NCBI GenBank assembly: GCA_023383735.1
Contig: JAHDYN010000056.1
Coordinates: 1 to 8,726, forward strand
Direction of reading: 5' to 3'
DNA length: 8,726 nucleotides
DNA from: Gammaproteobacteria bacterium
GTDB taxonomy: Bacteria; Pseudomonadota; Gammaproteobacteria; Steroidobacterales; GCA-2729495
Made by a program: the position numbers and the translations under genes. A model generated the notes under the pieces. That model had not been told where the DNA came from and did no database searches. It saw nothing but the letters and a program-made list of their open reading frames with translations. Positions 1 to 7,070 of this stretch are shown here, piece after piece (positions within the stretch are counted from its first letter, which is position 1; the number at the start of each line of letters is the position of its first letter).

Positions 1-258
1 CGGGTCGGTGACGTCACCGGTCACGTAAGTGACCTGGTCGCCGAGCTTTGCCCGGGCCTTTTCCGGGTCGCGTACCAGCGCACGCACCTTGTAGCCCTCG
101 GCCAGCAACTGCGTGACCACCGGTGTGCCGGTCCGGCCCGTGGCACCTGCCACCAGTACGGTGCGGGGTGAGCTCCCCAGGTCGGCGCGACCGCTGGTAC
201 AGGCGCCGAGGGTCAACAGGCAGGCACCGATCAGGATGTTTCTTCTGGTCATGGACAT
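1..258 (-). CDS. Exported NAD(P)-binding Rossmann-fold lipoprotein (NmrA/atypical SDR type), C-terminus off the window
   Basis: The first 86 residues are present and the gene runs off the left edge. After the leader, residues 33-44 (TVLVAGATGRTG) form the beta strand and glycine-rich GxxGxxG loop that binds NAD(P) in NmrA-like and atypical short-chain dehydrogenase proteins. They are followed by the usual helix, the strand VRALVRDP (58-65) and the start of the next strand (YVTGDVTDP). The N-terminus is unusual for this fold: TRRN (4-7) resembles a twin-arginine motif, then comes a hydrophobic stretch and a canonical lipobox LGAC with lipidated Cys20. Together these suggest a folded, Tat-exported lipoprotein. 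The start at 258 is preferred over Met3 (252) because GGAGA lies 9 bases upstream. It diverges from the aldo/keto reductase gene. Substrate and catalytic activity cannot be judged from this fragment; it could be a sugar-epimerase-like or quinone/NADPH-sensing protein. Confidence 0.85.
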   Translation of the reverse strand, partial: MSMTRRNILIGACLLTLGACTSGRADLGSSPRTVLVAGATGRTGTPVVTQLLAEGYKVRALVRDPEKARAKLGDQVTYVTGDVTDP

Positions 259-282
259 GGGCGGGTTCTCCAGGGAATACGG

Positions 283-298
283 CTTGAGCATACTCAAG
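283..298. promoter_or_regulatory. Perfect inverted repeat in a divergent gap, probable operator
   Basis: CTTGAG-CATA-CTCAAG has two perfect 6-base arms around a 4-base spacer. It lies between the divergent Rossmann lipoprotein and aldo/keto reductase genes. Read leftward, the palindrome contains TATGCT (292 to 287), which could be the -10 element of the leftward gene, so a bound regulator would block that promoter. No regulator gene is visible nearby and the regulator family is unknown. A factor-independent terminator is unlikely because there is no T tract and the site is upstream of both genes. Confidence 0.45.
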
Positions 299-331
299 TG
301 CTGCGGGCTGCGCGAGTCCTGCCGGCACGGG

Positions 332-337
332 TATGAT
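332..337 (+). promoter_or_regulatory. Possible -10 element placed for a leaderless aldo/keto reductase transcript
   Basis: TATGAT matches five of six bases of the sigma-70 -10 consensus and ends 6 bases before the ATG at 344. Transcription would therefore start at or next to the start codon. No Shine-Dalgarno sequence precedes that ATG, which fits a leaderless message. No convincing -35 hexamer is present at 16-18 bp spacing, so this is a weak prediction. Confidence 0.3.
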
Positions 338-343
338 CGGCGC

Positions 344-1327
344 ATGAAACAGCGAAAACTCGGCAATACCGGCGAATCGGTGTCGGCGCTCGGTCTCGGC
401 TGCATGGGCATGGTCGGCTGGTATGGCCAGCGGGATGATGCCGAGGCACTGGCCACCCTGCACCGGGCACTGGATCTCGGCATCAACCACCTCGATACGG
501 CTGCGGTTTACCAGGACGGTGCCAACGAGCGCTTTGTCGGCGAAGCGATCCGCGGGCGTCGCGACGAGGTGTTCATCGCCACCAAGTGCGGGCTCGTGCG
601 CAGCCCGGAAGGGCAGATCAAGGCCGACAACCGCGCCGCAACGATTCGCCGGTCCTGCGACGAGAGCCTGCAGCGCCTGCGTGTCGAGCAGATCGACCTG
701 TTCTATCTGCATCGCATCGATCCCCGGGTGCCGATCGAGGACTCGATGGGCGTGATGGCCGAACTGGCGCAGGCCGGGAAGATCCGCTTTGCCGGCATTT
801 CGGAAGCGGCTCCCGAGACCCTGCGCCGTGCCCACCGGACGCATCCGCTGGCTGCCCTGCAAAGCGAGCTGTCGCCGTGGACCAGAAGCGCCTGTCGTGC
901 GGCGCTGGAGACCTGCAGGGAACTCGGCATCGCATTCGTCGCCTACAGTCCGCTGGGGCGCGGCTTCCTCACTGGCGCAATCAGCAGCGCCGAAGACCTG
1001 CCCGAGGGCGATACGCGGCGCATGTTTCCGCGTTTCCAGGCTGCAAACCTGCGCCACAATCTCGCTGCTGCCGACAGCCTGCGTGAACTGGCCGGGGGTA
1101 TAGGCTGCACGCCGGCGCAGCTGTCGCTGGCCTGGGTGCTGGGTCAGTGGGAGGGCGTGTTGCCCATTCCGGGCACCAAGAAGCGCCGTTACCTGGAGGA
1201 GAATGCAGCGGCGGCGGAGTTGCAGCTTTCGGCGGAGCAGCTTGCTGCCATCGAACGTGCCGTACCGGAAGATCTGGTGCAGGGCGCGCGTTATCCGGAT
1301 GGCATGCTGGGGAGCCTCGATGTCTGA
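344..1327 (+). CDS. Aldo/keto reductase, NADPH-dependent, YakC/AKR13-like
   Basis: The 327-residue protein is a normal-length single-domain aldo/keto reductase, a TIM-barrel enzyme reducing aldehydes or ketones with NADPH. It has the family opening (KLGNTGESVSALGLGCMGM), and the catalytic tetrad is visible as Asp51 (HLDTAAVY), Tyr56, Lys81 (IATKCG) and His123 (FYLHRID). Typical later motifs are GKIRFAGISEA, YSPLGRGFLTG and the C-terminal cofactor loop PIPGTKKRRYLEEN. No signal peptide is seen, so it is cytosolic. The frame is open upstream, but homology begins at this ATG and the upstream translation is atypical. There is no clear Shine-Dalgarno. Its last 8 bases overlap the next gene, suggesting translational coupling. 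It most resembles the group that handles short aldehydes and methylglyoxal-like compounds; the true substrate is unknown. Confidence 0.95.
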   Translation: MKQRKLGNTGESVSALGLGCMGMVGWYGQRDDAEALATLHRALDLGINHLDTAAVYQDGANERFVGEAIRGRRDEVFIATKCGLVRSPEGQIKADNRAATIRRSCDESLQRLRVEQIDLFYLHRIDPRVPIEDSMGVMAELAQAGKIRFAGISEAAPETLRRAHRTHPLAALQSELSPWTRSACRAALETCRELGIAFVAYSPLGRGFLTGAISSAEDLPEGDTRRMFPRFQAANLRHNLAAADSLRELAGGIGCTPAQLSLAWVLGQWEGVLPIPGTKKRRYLEENAAAAELQLSAEQLAAIERAVPEDLVQGARYPDGMLGSLDV

Positions 1328-1859
1328 GTCCGGTGTGGCCAGCCGGTGCTGCTGGTACGGGTTCATGCTGCTGTTGCCACTGTTGTCCGGTGGCTGTGCG
1401 CTGTTCAAGGGCGACCTCGAGGTGCCGAAGGTTACGCTGAGCGCCGTCACGCCGGAAAAACTGGCGCGTGGCAGCCAGGTGCTGCGCTGCCGGTTGCTGC
1501 TCGAGAACCCGAACAACCAGGACCTGCGGGTAATCGGCGGCAAGGTCAGGCTGGAAATAGACGGCGTCACGGCCGGGCAGGGTGAAACCATCGAGGGCTT
1601 CATGCTGCCGGCCCTCGATTCCAGGGAAGTTGACCTGCGCGTCACGCTGGATCTGCTGTCCACGCTGAGCGGCGCGCTGCGTTCGCTGGGGTCGGGCAAG
1701 CCGGCGCTTGAGTATGCGCTGCAGGGTTATGTGGATCTGGATGTGAAGGCGCTGGGGCGTTTGCCTTTCAGAAGCAGCGGTACGATACAGCTTGAGGATC
1801 TGCTGCGACATGCGCCGGGTTTATTGCGCTCCATGCCGGAGCCGGAGAAAACGATATGA
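1320..1859 (+). CDS. LEA type 2 (LEA14/WHy-domain) lipoprotein
   Basis: The 179-residue protein has a hydrophobic leader (12-25) ending in SGGC, so Cys26 is the likely lipidated residue; Ser at -3 is a slightly non-canonical lipobox. The mature part is a single late-embryogenesis-abundant type 2 beta-sandwich: a strand VTLSAV, then a second strand leading to the hallmark Asn-Pro-Asn (63-65), then the strand pair LRVIGGKVRLEIDG and alternating hydrophobic strands to about residue 160. Bacterial members are small envelope lipoproteins linked to desiccation or envelope stress, with no enzymatic role established. The start ATG at 1320 is supported by GGGGAG five bases upstream and leaves exactly the lipoprotein leader. 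It overlaps the upstream stop by 8 bases (ATGTCTGA) and the next start by 4 (ATGA), so it sits inside an operon. Confidence 0.85.
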   Translation: MSESGVASRCCWYGFMLLLPLLSGGCALFKGDLEVPKVTLSAVTPEKLARGSQVLRCRLLLENPNNQDLRVIGGKVRLEIDGVTAGQGETIEGFMLPALDSREVDLRVTLDLLSTLSGALRSLGSGKPALEYALQGYVDLDVKALGRLPFRSSGTIQLEDLLRHAPGLLRSMPEPEKTI

Positions 1860-2416
1860 CAACACTGAGTGAGCAGATAGCCGGCGAGCGCCGCCGCCTG
1901 AAATCCATACGGCAGTTGCTTACCACCGCGGTGGCGAGAAAGTCCGGTGGTGACAAGTCGTTCCTGCCATTTTACGTGGCGCTCGGCGAATACATGGAGG
2001 CTGCCATGGACCGCCTGCATGCCCAGGACGTGAAGATGGGCGACATGATCCGGCGCAAGCTCGTCACGCTGGACGACAATGCGGTCAAGGCCCTCGATGA
2101 ACTGCACGAGCGCCTGACCGGCAACCAGGCCCATCTGACGGTGTTCTCGGCGGCAAAGAACGCGCTGCAGAGCGAGGGGGTCGCGGCGCTTGAGCGTTTT
2201 GAGCAGGCGAGCGCAGCCTACACCGCCTATATCGTTGCCAACATGGGACATCATGGCGGAACAACGGAACTGGCGGCCAGGCTGTTCAGCGAGGCTGACT
2301 GGGCATACATGGCCGGCATCACCGAAGCCGAGACGCAGCTTGAGCAGGAGCTGTATGCCCGCGTGTACGCCCTGCTGCCGTCAGCCCTTTCGGATCTGCA
2401 GCCCGCGGCGGTCTGA
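1856..2416 (+). CDS. Unrecognised alpha-helical cytosolic protein
   Basis: I do not recognise this 186-residue protein. It appears entirely helical, with no signal peptide, membrane segment or cysteine. Helices are suggested at roughly 3-28, 38-70, 73-90, 92-131 and 137-175. It carries spaced His and acidic residues (Glu45, Glu48, His55, His84, Glu85, His93, and a His132-His133 pair before GGTTELAARLFSEADW). That pattern would be compatible with a hemerythrin-like or other metal-binding helical bundle, but no family motif is complete, so this is only a guess. The start is well supported: GGAG lies 8 bases upstream and the ATG overlaps the LEA lipoprotein stop as ATGA. Its position between two envelope proteins suggests a shared regulon rather than a function. 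Confidence 0.85.
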   Translation: MTTLSEQIAGERRRLKSIRQLLTTAVARKSGGDKSFLPFYVALGEYMEAAMDRLHAQDVKMGDMIRRKLVTLDDNAVKALDELHERLTGNQAHLTVFSAAKNALQSEGVAALERFEQASAAYTAYIVANMGHHGGTTELAARLFSEADWAYMAGITEAETQLEQELYARVYALLPSALSDLQPAAV

Positions 2417-2445
2417 AGCGACTGCAGCGGCGACTGGAGTTGGCA

Positions 2446-3585
2446 ATGCGGCGGCGGCCTGTTCTTTGTCTTCTGTTCCTGCTGGCGCTGCCGGTGGTGT
2501 CGGCACTGGCCGACACGCGTTTCGGCGACACCATCGTCATCAGCCAGGCTGTTCCGGATGATCTCTACGCCGTCGGCGGCAGGTTGCGGATCGAGGGCTC
2601 AGTCGCCGGCGATGCCGTCCTCGCTGCAGGCACTGTGGCCATCGAGGGTGATATCGATGGTGATGTCAGTGCGGTCGGTGGACAGGTCGCGATTTCCGGC
2701 GGCGTGGGCGATGACCTGCGTGCCGCTGGCGGCGAAGTCAGCCTGCGCGGCTTCGTCACCGACCATGCGGCAATCCTGGGTGGCGCGGTCCGCATCGCCG
2801 AGGGCAGTGCAATTGCCGGGCGCACCTGGATTGCGGCCGATACGCTGGAGATGGCCGGCCAGATCGGCGCCGACCTGCGGGTATTTGCCCGGACGGTCGT
2901 CATCGCCGGCCAGATCCGGGGCGATGTGGAAATCACCGCACGGGAAATCCGCATCGATCCCGGCGCGGTGATCGGTGGCCAGCTGATCTGGCACAGTGAT
3001 GAGCCGCCGCTCATCGCCGAAGACGCCCTGATCCTGGGCGATGTGGCGGGGAACCGGGCGCCCGTCGACGAACTGCCCGAAACGGCTCCCCCCGTGTTTG
3101 GCAACTGGGCGCTCGGCATCGCCATCATCGTTGCCGCAGCCGGCATATTCTGGCTGAGTCCCTCGCTGGTCGTACGCTCGGGGGCCCTGTTGCACACCTC
3201 GCCGGGCCGCACGCTCGCCGTCGGCGCCATCGCCATATCGCTGGGCCCGCTGCTGATCGTCGTGCTGTTCGTGTCGATATTCGGCTGGTTGCTTGGCTTG
3301 CTGCTGCTGGTGGCCTATGTGCTCGCGATCCTTCTGTCCGGACTGCTGGGACTGCTGATGCTGGTCCAGCTGGTCCGGATCCGCGCCGGTGGTCAGGCTC
3401 CGGTGCCCGCCACGGGCCGCAGTCTCGACTGGCGGGGCCTGGCACTGCTGGTGCCGGTGACGGTGCTGGCGTTGCTCGTGCAGTCGGTGCCCGTTCTGGG
3501 CACGCTGTTCTCGCTGCTGGTCCTGCTGGCCGGTTTCGGCGCACTTGCATCGCTGGCCATGCGCCGGGCGCCCTCCGTCGCATAG
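2446..3585 (+). CDS. Polymer-forming (bactofilin-like) repeat domain protein with C-terminal membrane domain
   Basis: The 379-residue protein starts with a signal peptide (about 1-22, cleavage after SALA). Residues 35-200 form a run of degenerate repeats built on G-D-hydrophobic-x-A-x-G-G-x-V-x-I-x-G. This is the pattern of bactofilin/DUF583-like right-handed beta-helices that polymerise near membranes. A Pro-rich linker (204-218) leads into a C-terminal block of four to six membrane helices (about 221-240, 257-310 probably holding two or three, 331-372 holding two). The repeat domain is probably periplasmic, anchored through the helices, with an inferred scaffold or envelope-integrity role. 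ATG 2446 is preferred because GGAG sits 6 bases upstream; an in-frame TTG at 2440 directly abuts the same GGAG. It follows the helical gene by 29 bases. Its last 193 bases are overlapped by the convergent c-di-GMP gene. Confidence 0.85.
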   Translation: MRRRPVLCLLFLLALPVVSALADTRFGDTIVISQAVPDDLYAVGGRLRIEGSVAGDAVLAAGTVAIEGDIDGDVSAVGGQVAISGGVGDDLRAAGGEVSLRGFVTDHAAILGGAVRIAEGSAIAGRTWIAADTLEMAGQIGADLRVFARTVVIAGQIRGDVEITAREIRIDPGAVIGGQLIWHSDEPPLIAEDALILGDVAGNRAPVDELPETAPPVFGNWALGIAIIVAAAGIFWLSPSLVVRSGALLHTSPGRTLAVGAIAISLGPLLIVVLFVSIFGWLLGLLLLVAYVLAILLSGLLGLLMLVQLVRIRAGGQAPVPATGRSLDWRGLALLVPVTVLALLVQSVPVLGTLFSLLVLLAGFGALASLAMRRAPSVA

Positions 3586-5897
3586 CTGCATGCCCAAGCG
3601 GGGAAATCCTCCGCCGGCATCGGTTTGCCGATCAGGAAGCCCTGCGCCTGTTCGCAGCCGTGATCCGCAAGCCATTCCAGGGCAGCCTGCGTCTCGACAC
3701 CTTCGGCGATCACCTGCAATCCGAGGTTGTGCGCCAGACTGATCGCCGCGGTCACGATCGCCACATCATCGGTGTCGACCGGCAGATTGGTCACGAAAGT
3801 CCGGTCTATCTTGAGTTCGTCCACCGGCAGCCGCTTGATCAGCGACAGGGATGAATAGCCCGTGCCGAAGTCATCCACTGCGATCCGGATGCCGAGGTCG
3901 CGCAGGCACTCGAGTATCAGCGTGGCATGCTTGAAGTCGAGCACGACGGCTTCTTCGGTGATCTCCAGCACCAGGTTCCGCGCCGGGAGATCGTGGTTGC
4001 GCAGCAGTTCGAGCACGTAGCAGGGGAGGTTCTTGTCCTGCAGGTCGCGACTCGACAGGTTGACCGAGATCGGCAGGTCCAGCCCCTCTTCGAGCCACAG
4101 GCGACATTCGCGGATTGCGGTCGCCAGCGCCCAGTTGGTGATCAGCGAGATGTTGCCGGACTTTTCCGCAATCGGTATGAACTGGTCGGGGGTCAGAAAA
4201 CCGAAGCCGGGGTGCTGCCAGCGCACCAGTGCCTCGGCACCACAAACCTGCCCGTCCGAGAGCCGGATCTTGGGCTGCAGATACAGCCTGAACTCATCGT
4301 GCCGGGCGGCCTTGCGCAGATCGCCGAGCAGGGCCATCTGGCGCAGATTCCGTCCGTCGTTGCCATCCCGGTACACGCAGATCCGGACTTCCGAATTCCG
4401 CGCGTCATTGCGGGCAATCGCCGCACGCTGCAACAACTGCTCGGCGTCTGCCGCATGTTGCGGGAAGCTGGCGATGCCTACCCGCGCTTCCACGCTGACA
4501 TTGATATCGCGGACCGACAGGCCGCCGCCCAGCAGCCGCACCAGGTCTTCGGCGATTACCGTGGCCTGGTCGACGTTGCGCCCGTCGAGCACCGCCACGA
4601 ACTGGTCACCTTCGATGCGGCCGAGCATGTGCCGCGCATCCAGGCCGGCGCGCAGGCGTTCGGCGGCCTGACAGCGCAGCGCATCGCTGATGTCATGGCC
4701 CAGCGACGAGCCGATGTCGCTGAAGTTGTTCAGGTCCACCAGCATCACGGTGACCGGTTGTTCGGTCGGTGCGGCGCGCAGGATGGCGGCCTCAAGCTCA
4801 TCGAGCGCCGAGAGGCGCGTTGGCAGGCCCGTGAGTCCGTCGAAGCGGGCGTGGAGGGTGATGTGCTCCTCGCGGTCGGCAATGCCCCGTTGCATGGCGT
4901 TGAGTGCGCTGGCGAGCTCGGCCACTTCGGCGCCGCCCTGTACGTCGACCGGCTGATGGTAGTGGCCATCGCGGATCCGGCGGGCTGCCTGCACCAGCGC
5001 ATTGACCGGCCTGGTGATCGTGCGCGACAGCAGCAGACCGCCGAGCACGGCCAGGCACAGCGTGATCGTGCCGAGCAGGAGCGCCGAATAACGCAGCTGC
5101 CTGTACGGCGCCATGATCGCATCGAGCGGCTCCGACAGCAGAACCTCGATGCCCGGCCGGCCCGGAAGCAGGGGCTGCAGCAGCGCCACGTGTTCGATAT
5201 CGCCGGTGTTGATGCGCATGACGCGCGCGGCATCCGCATCAGCGGTGGCGAGATCATTCAGCAGGCTGGTGCCGTCCAGGTCGCCGAGCGAACTGCCGAC
5301 GATCGATGCGCGGTCCGCACTGCGTGCGACAAGCGTGACGTCGAGACCTGTCAGTGCCGACATCCGTTGGGCAAATGCCTCCTCGACGAGCACACCGCTG
5401 GCCAGCCAGGCAATCGGCGTACCGTCGCCAACCGGCAGCGTAACCACCTCGTAGCTGTGGTTCTGAAATGCAAGGTAGGCCGGTACCGGGCCTTCGGTCA
5501 TGGCCAGGTTGACGAGTTCCGGGAAATGCCGGTTCTGCGCGCTGATCCATTCCGTTGAAGCCAGGACACGGCCATCGGCATCGAGGAGGATGGCGAGATC
5601 GATTTCGGCGCGGTAGCGATGGGCCGTCAGCAGGCCATTGACCGTGGTGACATCCCCGGCACGGACGGTGTTGCGGAACTGCTGATCGGCGGCGAGTACC
5701 GCGCCGGATGCCCGCAACCGCGTGTGCCGGCCAGCCGACAGCTGGCCGGCAATATTGGCTGCCTTGTGCAGGATCTGGTCGGCGCGGTTCGAAACTTCCC
5801 GGTTGGCGGTCAGCAGTACGGCGCTGATGGTGCTGAACAGGGTAAAGACGACGAGCAGAGCGGCCAGTGCCAGAATTTTTGAACGAAGACTCCGCAT
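3393..5897 (-). CDS. Membrane sensor c-di-GMP phosphodiesterase (sensor-HAMP-degenerate GGDEF-EAL)
   Basis: The 834-residue protein has a first membrane helix (8-30), a periplasmic CACHE-like sensor region (31-268), a second helix (271-291), HAMP (292-345), GGDEF (350-510) and EAL (520-765). The GGDEF signature is EGDQF (429-433) and the upstream metal motif reads DLNNF instead of DLDxF, so cyclase activity is unlikely; no RxxD inhibitory site is seen. The EAL domain looks catalytically complete: Glu555 in EAL, Asn613 (SVNLSS), Glu645 (LEITEE), Asp675-Asp676 in DDFGTGYSS, Lys696, Glu732 in EGVET, and QGF at 752. The likely role is hydrolysis of c-di-GMP to pGpG in response to a periplasmic ligand, perhaps with the GGDEF remnant binding GTP. 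An in-frame TAG just upstream fixes ATG 5897 as the earliest start; no Shine-Dalgarno is visible. The final ~65 residues are low-complexity and antisense to the convergent gene. Confidence 0.95.
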   Translation of the reverse strand: MRSLRSKILALAALLVVFTLFSTISAVLLTANREVSNRADQILHKAANIAGQLSAGRHTRLRASGAVLAADQQFRNTVRAGDVTTVNGLLTAHRYRAEIDLAILLDADGRVLASTEWISAQNRHFPELVNLAMTEGPVPAYLAFQNHSYEVVTLPVGDGTPIAWLASGVLVEEAFAQRMSALTGLDVTLVARSADRASIVGSSLGDLDGTSLLNDLATADADAARVMRINTGDIEHVALLQPLLPGRPGIEVLLSEPLDAIMAPYRQLRYSALLLGTITLCLAVLGGLLLSRTITRPVNALVQAARRIRDGHYHQPVDVQGGAEVAELASALNAMQRGIADREEHITLHARFDGLTGLPTRLSALDELEAAILRAAPTEQPVTVMLVDLNNFSDIGSSLGHDISDALRCQAAERLRAGLDARHMLGRIEGDQFVAVLDGRNVDQATVIAEDLVRLLGGGLSVRDINVSVEARVGIASFPQHAADAEQLLQRAAIARNDARNSEVRICVYRDGNDGRNLRQMALLGDLRKAARHDEFRLYLQPKIRLSDGQVCGAEALVRWQHPGFGFLTPDQFIPIAEKSGNISLITNWALATAIRECRLWLEEGLDLPISVNLSSRDLQDKNLPCYVLELLRNHDLPARNLVLEITEEAVVLDFKHATLILECLRDLGIRIAVDDFGTGYSSLSLIKRLPVDELKIDRTFVTNLPVDTDDVAIVTAAISLAHNLGLQVIAEGVETQAALEWLADHGCEQAQGFLIGKPMPAEDFPAWACSYATEGARRMASDASAPKPASRTSSENSVPRTGTDCTSNASTVTGTSSARPRQSRLRPVAGTGA

Positions 5898-6087
5898 GGG
5901 AGGCTAGTCGGCCGGATGGTGCGGAGCTTGATCCCGGGCGTGCCGTTAATTGGTCCCGGTCCAGTTTTTTGTGACAGGCGTCTCAGTCGCACACGCTGTC
6001 CCCAATCGGACCGAAATCCGTTATGGTTGGCATGGATATCAGATTCGTCGCCAAACAACCGATCCCAAACCCTCCGGAGCCACCACG
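5898..6087. other. Divergent intergenic region between the phosphodiesterase and beta-propeller genes
   Basis: This 190-base gap must hold promoters for both flanking genes. It contains an AT-richer stretch (about 5946-5972, with a run of six T) and a Shine-Dalgarno GGAG at 6076-6079 for the rightward gene. I could not identify a convincing paired -35/-10 in either direction, nor a clear palindrome, terminator or RNA gene. Confidence 0.5.
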
Positions 6088-7026
6088 ATGACCAAGACCT
6101 CGACCATGAAGCCCTTTGCGCCGGGCGACATCTTCCTCGGCTGTACCTATCTCATGAACGTGCCGGGCGATGATCATGCCGGCGAAGGACGCATCCTGCA
6201 GTTCGACCGCAACATGGTGCCGAAGGGCACGCTGTACACCGAAGGCACCAGTCACCTGATAGTCAATCTGCGCTTCGCGCCAGACGGCACGCTGTGGGGC
6301 TTCGATCCCTTTGAATACGCCGTGGTGCGCGTATCCCCGGATGGCAGGCAGTTGCCGCCGGCTGATTTCGGTATGCGCCCCTGGGGAAACGTGTGCTTTG
6401 CACCGGATGGCAGCATCTGGCTGGGCGAGTACCTGAAGGGTGACAAGCCCTACGAAGGCGGCGACATGCGCCGCCTGCCCGGTACCAACTTCGTCGGCTA
6501 CGGGCATTTTGCGAAATTCGATGCCGGTCTGAAATTGGTTGCCGAGTACGATGCCGAAACCGCACCCTCGATGACCGGCTTTCACGGCGTCACGCACACC
6601 GTGATGCATCCGGATGGCAAGTCGATCGCCTACATCACCGATCTGGGCATGAAGGTACATCGCTTCGATGTGGTCAATGGCAAGTGCCTGCCCGATCTCG
6701 TGACCTACCCGGGTGGCCCCGAGTACATGCGCAAGTGGACCACCGGTGTGGCCTACCGGAAGGACGGCACGCTGCTGCTCCTGCGCGGCAGCTTCATCGA
6801 TTTCATCAGCCCGGAAGGCAAGTCGCTGCGCACCATCGAGCTGGATGAATACGGTTACGCGATGATCACGGCCTCGCGCGATGACCGGCATGTGTTCACC
6901 ACCAACATCTTCACCGGCGTGATGTCCAAGGTGGATCTGGAAGCGGGCAGGATCATCGGCCAGATCGACACGGGGCTGGCCAAGCCCCAGCGCAGCCTGG
7001 CGGGCATTGCCGTGTACGAGCCGTAG
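6088..7026 (+). CDS. Cytosolic beta-propeller protein (SMP-30/gluconolactonase/NHL-like), function unknown
   Basis: The 312-residue protein consists of repeated blade-like segments with the turn motif h-x-P-D-G-x-h: LRFAPDGTLWGF (61-72), VRVSPDGRQL (80-89), VCFAPDGSIWLGEY (102-115), VMHPDGKSIAYITD (172-185), VAYRKDGTLLLLRG (221-234), ISPEGKSL (240-247) and a final blade ending RIIGQIDTG (288-296). This is the look of a six- or seven-bladed propeller of the SMP-30/NHL/YVTN superfamily. No signal peptide is seen, so it is probably cytosolic, whereas many relatives are exported. It could be a lactonase-like hydrolase or a binding protein; the metal ligands of true gluconolactonases cannot be assigned with confidence. 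ATG 6088 is chosen because GGAG lies 8 bases upstream and the longer open frame upstream (from 5950) is not propeller-like. It converges on the cytochrome cassette with a 44-base gap. Confidence 0.85.
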   Translation: MTKTSTMKPFAPGDIFLGCTYLMNVPGDDHAGEGRILQFDRNMVPKGTLYTEGTSHLIVNLRFAPDGTLWGFDPFEYAVVRVSPDGRQLPPADFGMRPWGNVCFAPDGSIWLGEYLKGDKPYEGGDMRRLPGTNFVGYGHFAKFDAGLKLVAEYDAETAPSMTGFHGVTHTVMHPDGKSIAYITDLGMKVHRFDVVNGKCLPDLVTYPGGPEYMRKWTTGVAYRKDGTLLLLRGSFIDFISPEGKSLRTIELDEYGYAMITASRDDRHVFTTNIFTGVMSKVDLEAGRIIGQIDTGLAKPQRSLAGIAVYEP

Positions 7027-7070
7027 CGGGGATCAGTTCAGCATTCTCGATCATCGGTTGGCGGTTCAAT

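Noticed and set aside
113..343. N-terminal extension of the aldo/keto reductase to an ATG at 113
   Set aside because: The extra 77 residues are antisense to the Rossmann lipoprotein and cross the divergent control region; family homology begins exactly at the ATG at 344.
14..1699. A 561-codon open frame on the minus strand
   Set aside because: It is antisense to the aldo/keto reductase and LEA lipoprotein genes, rich in Arg/Gln/Ala/His as expected of a GC-rich shadow, and shows no domain; the opposite strand has clear catalytic motifs.
2440..2445. TTG start for the polymer-domain membrane protein
   Set aside because: The GGAG ribosome site directly abuts this TTG, while it has proper 6-base spacing to the ATG at 2446.
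2536..3045. Tandem DNA repeat inside the polymer-domain gene
   Set aside because: The Gly/Asp periodicity is a protein-level beta-helix repeat; the DNA units are too diverged to count as a nucleotide repeat.
3927..5558. A 543-codon open frame on the plus strand
   Set aside because: It lies antisense within the GGDEF-EAL gene, whose motifs are unmistakable; its translation is low-complexity Gln/Arg/Ala/Val with no recognisable fold.
7027..7070. Bidirectional terminator between the convergent beta-propeller and cytochrome b genes
   Set aside because: I found no GC-rich stem followed by a T tract in these 44 bases; termination here may be Rho-dependent or lie within the genes.
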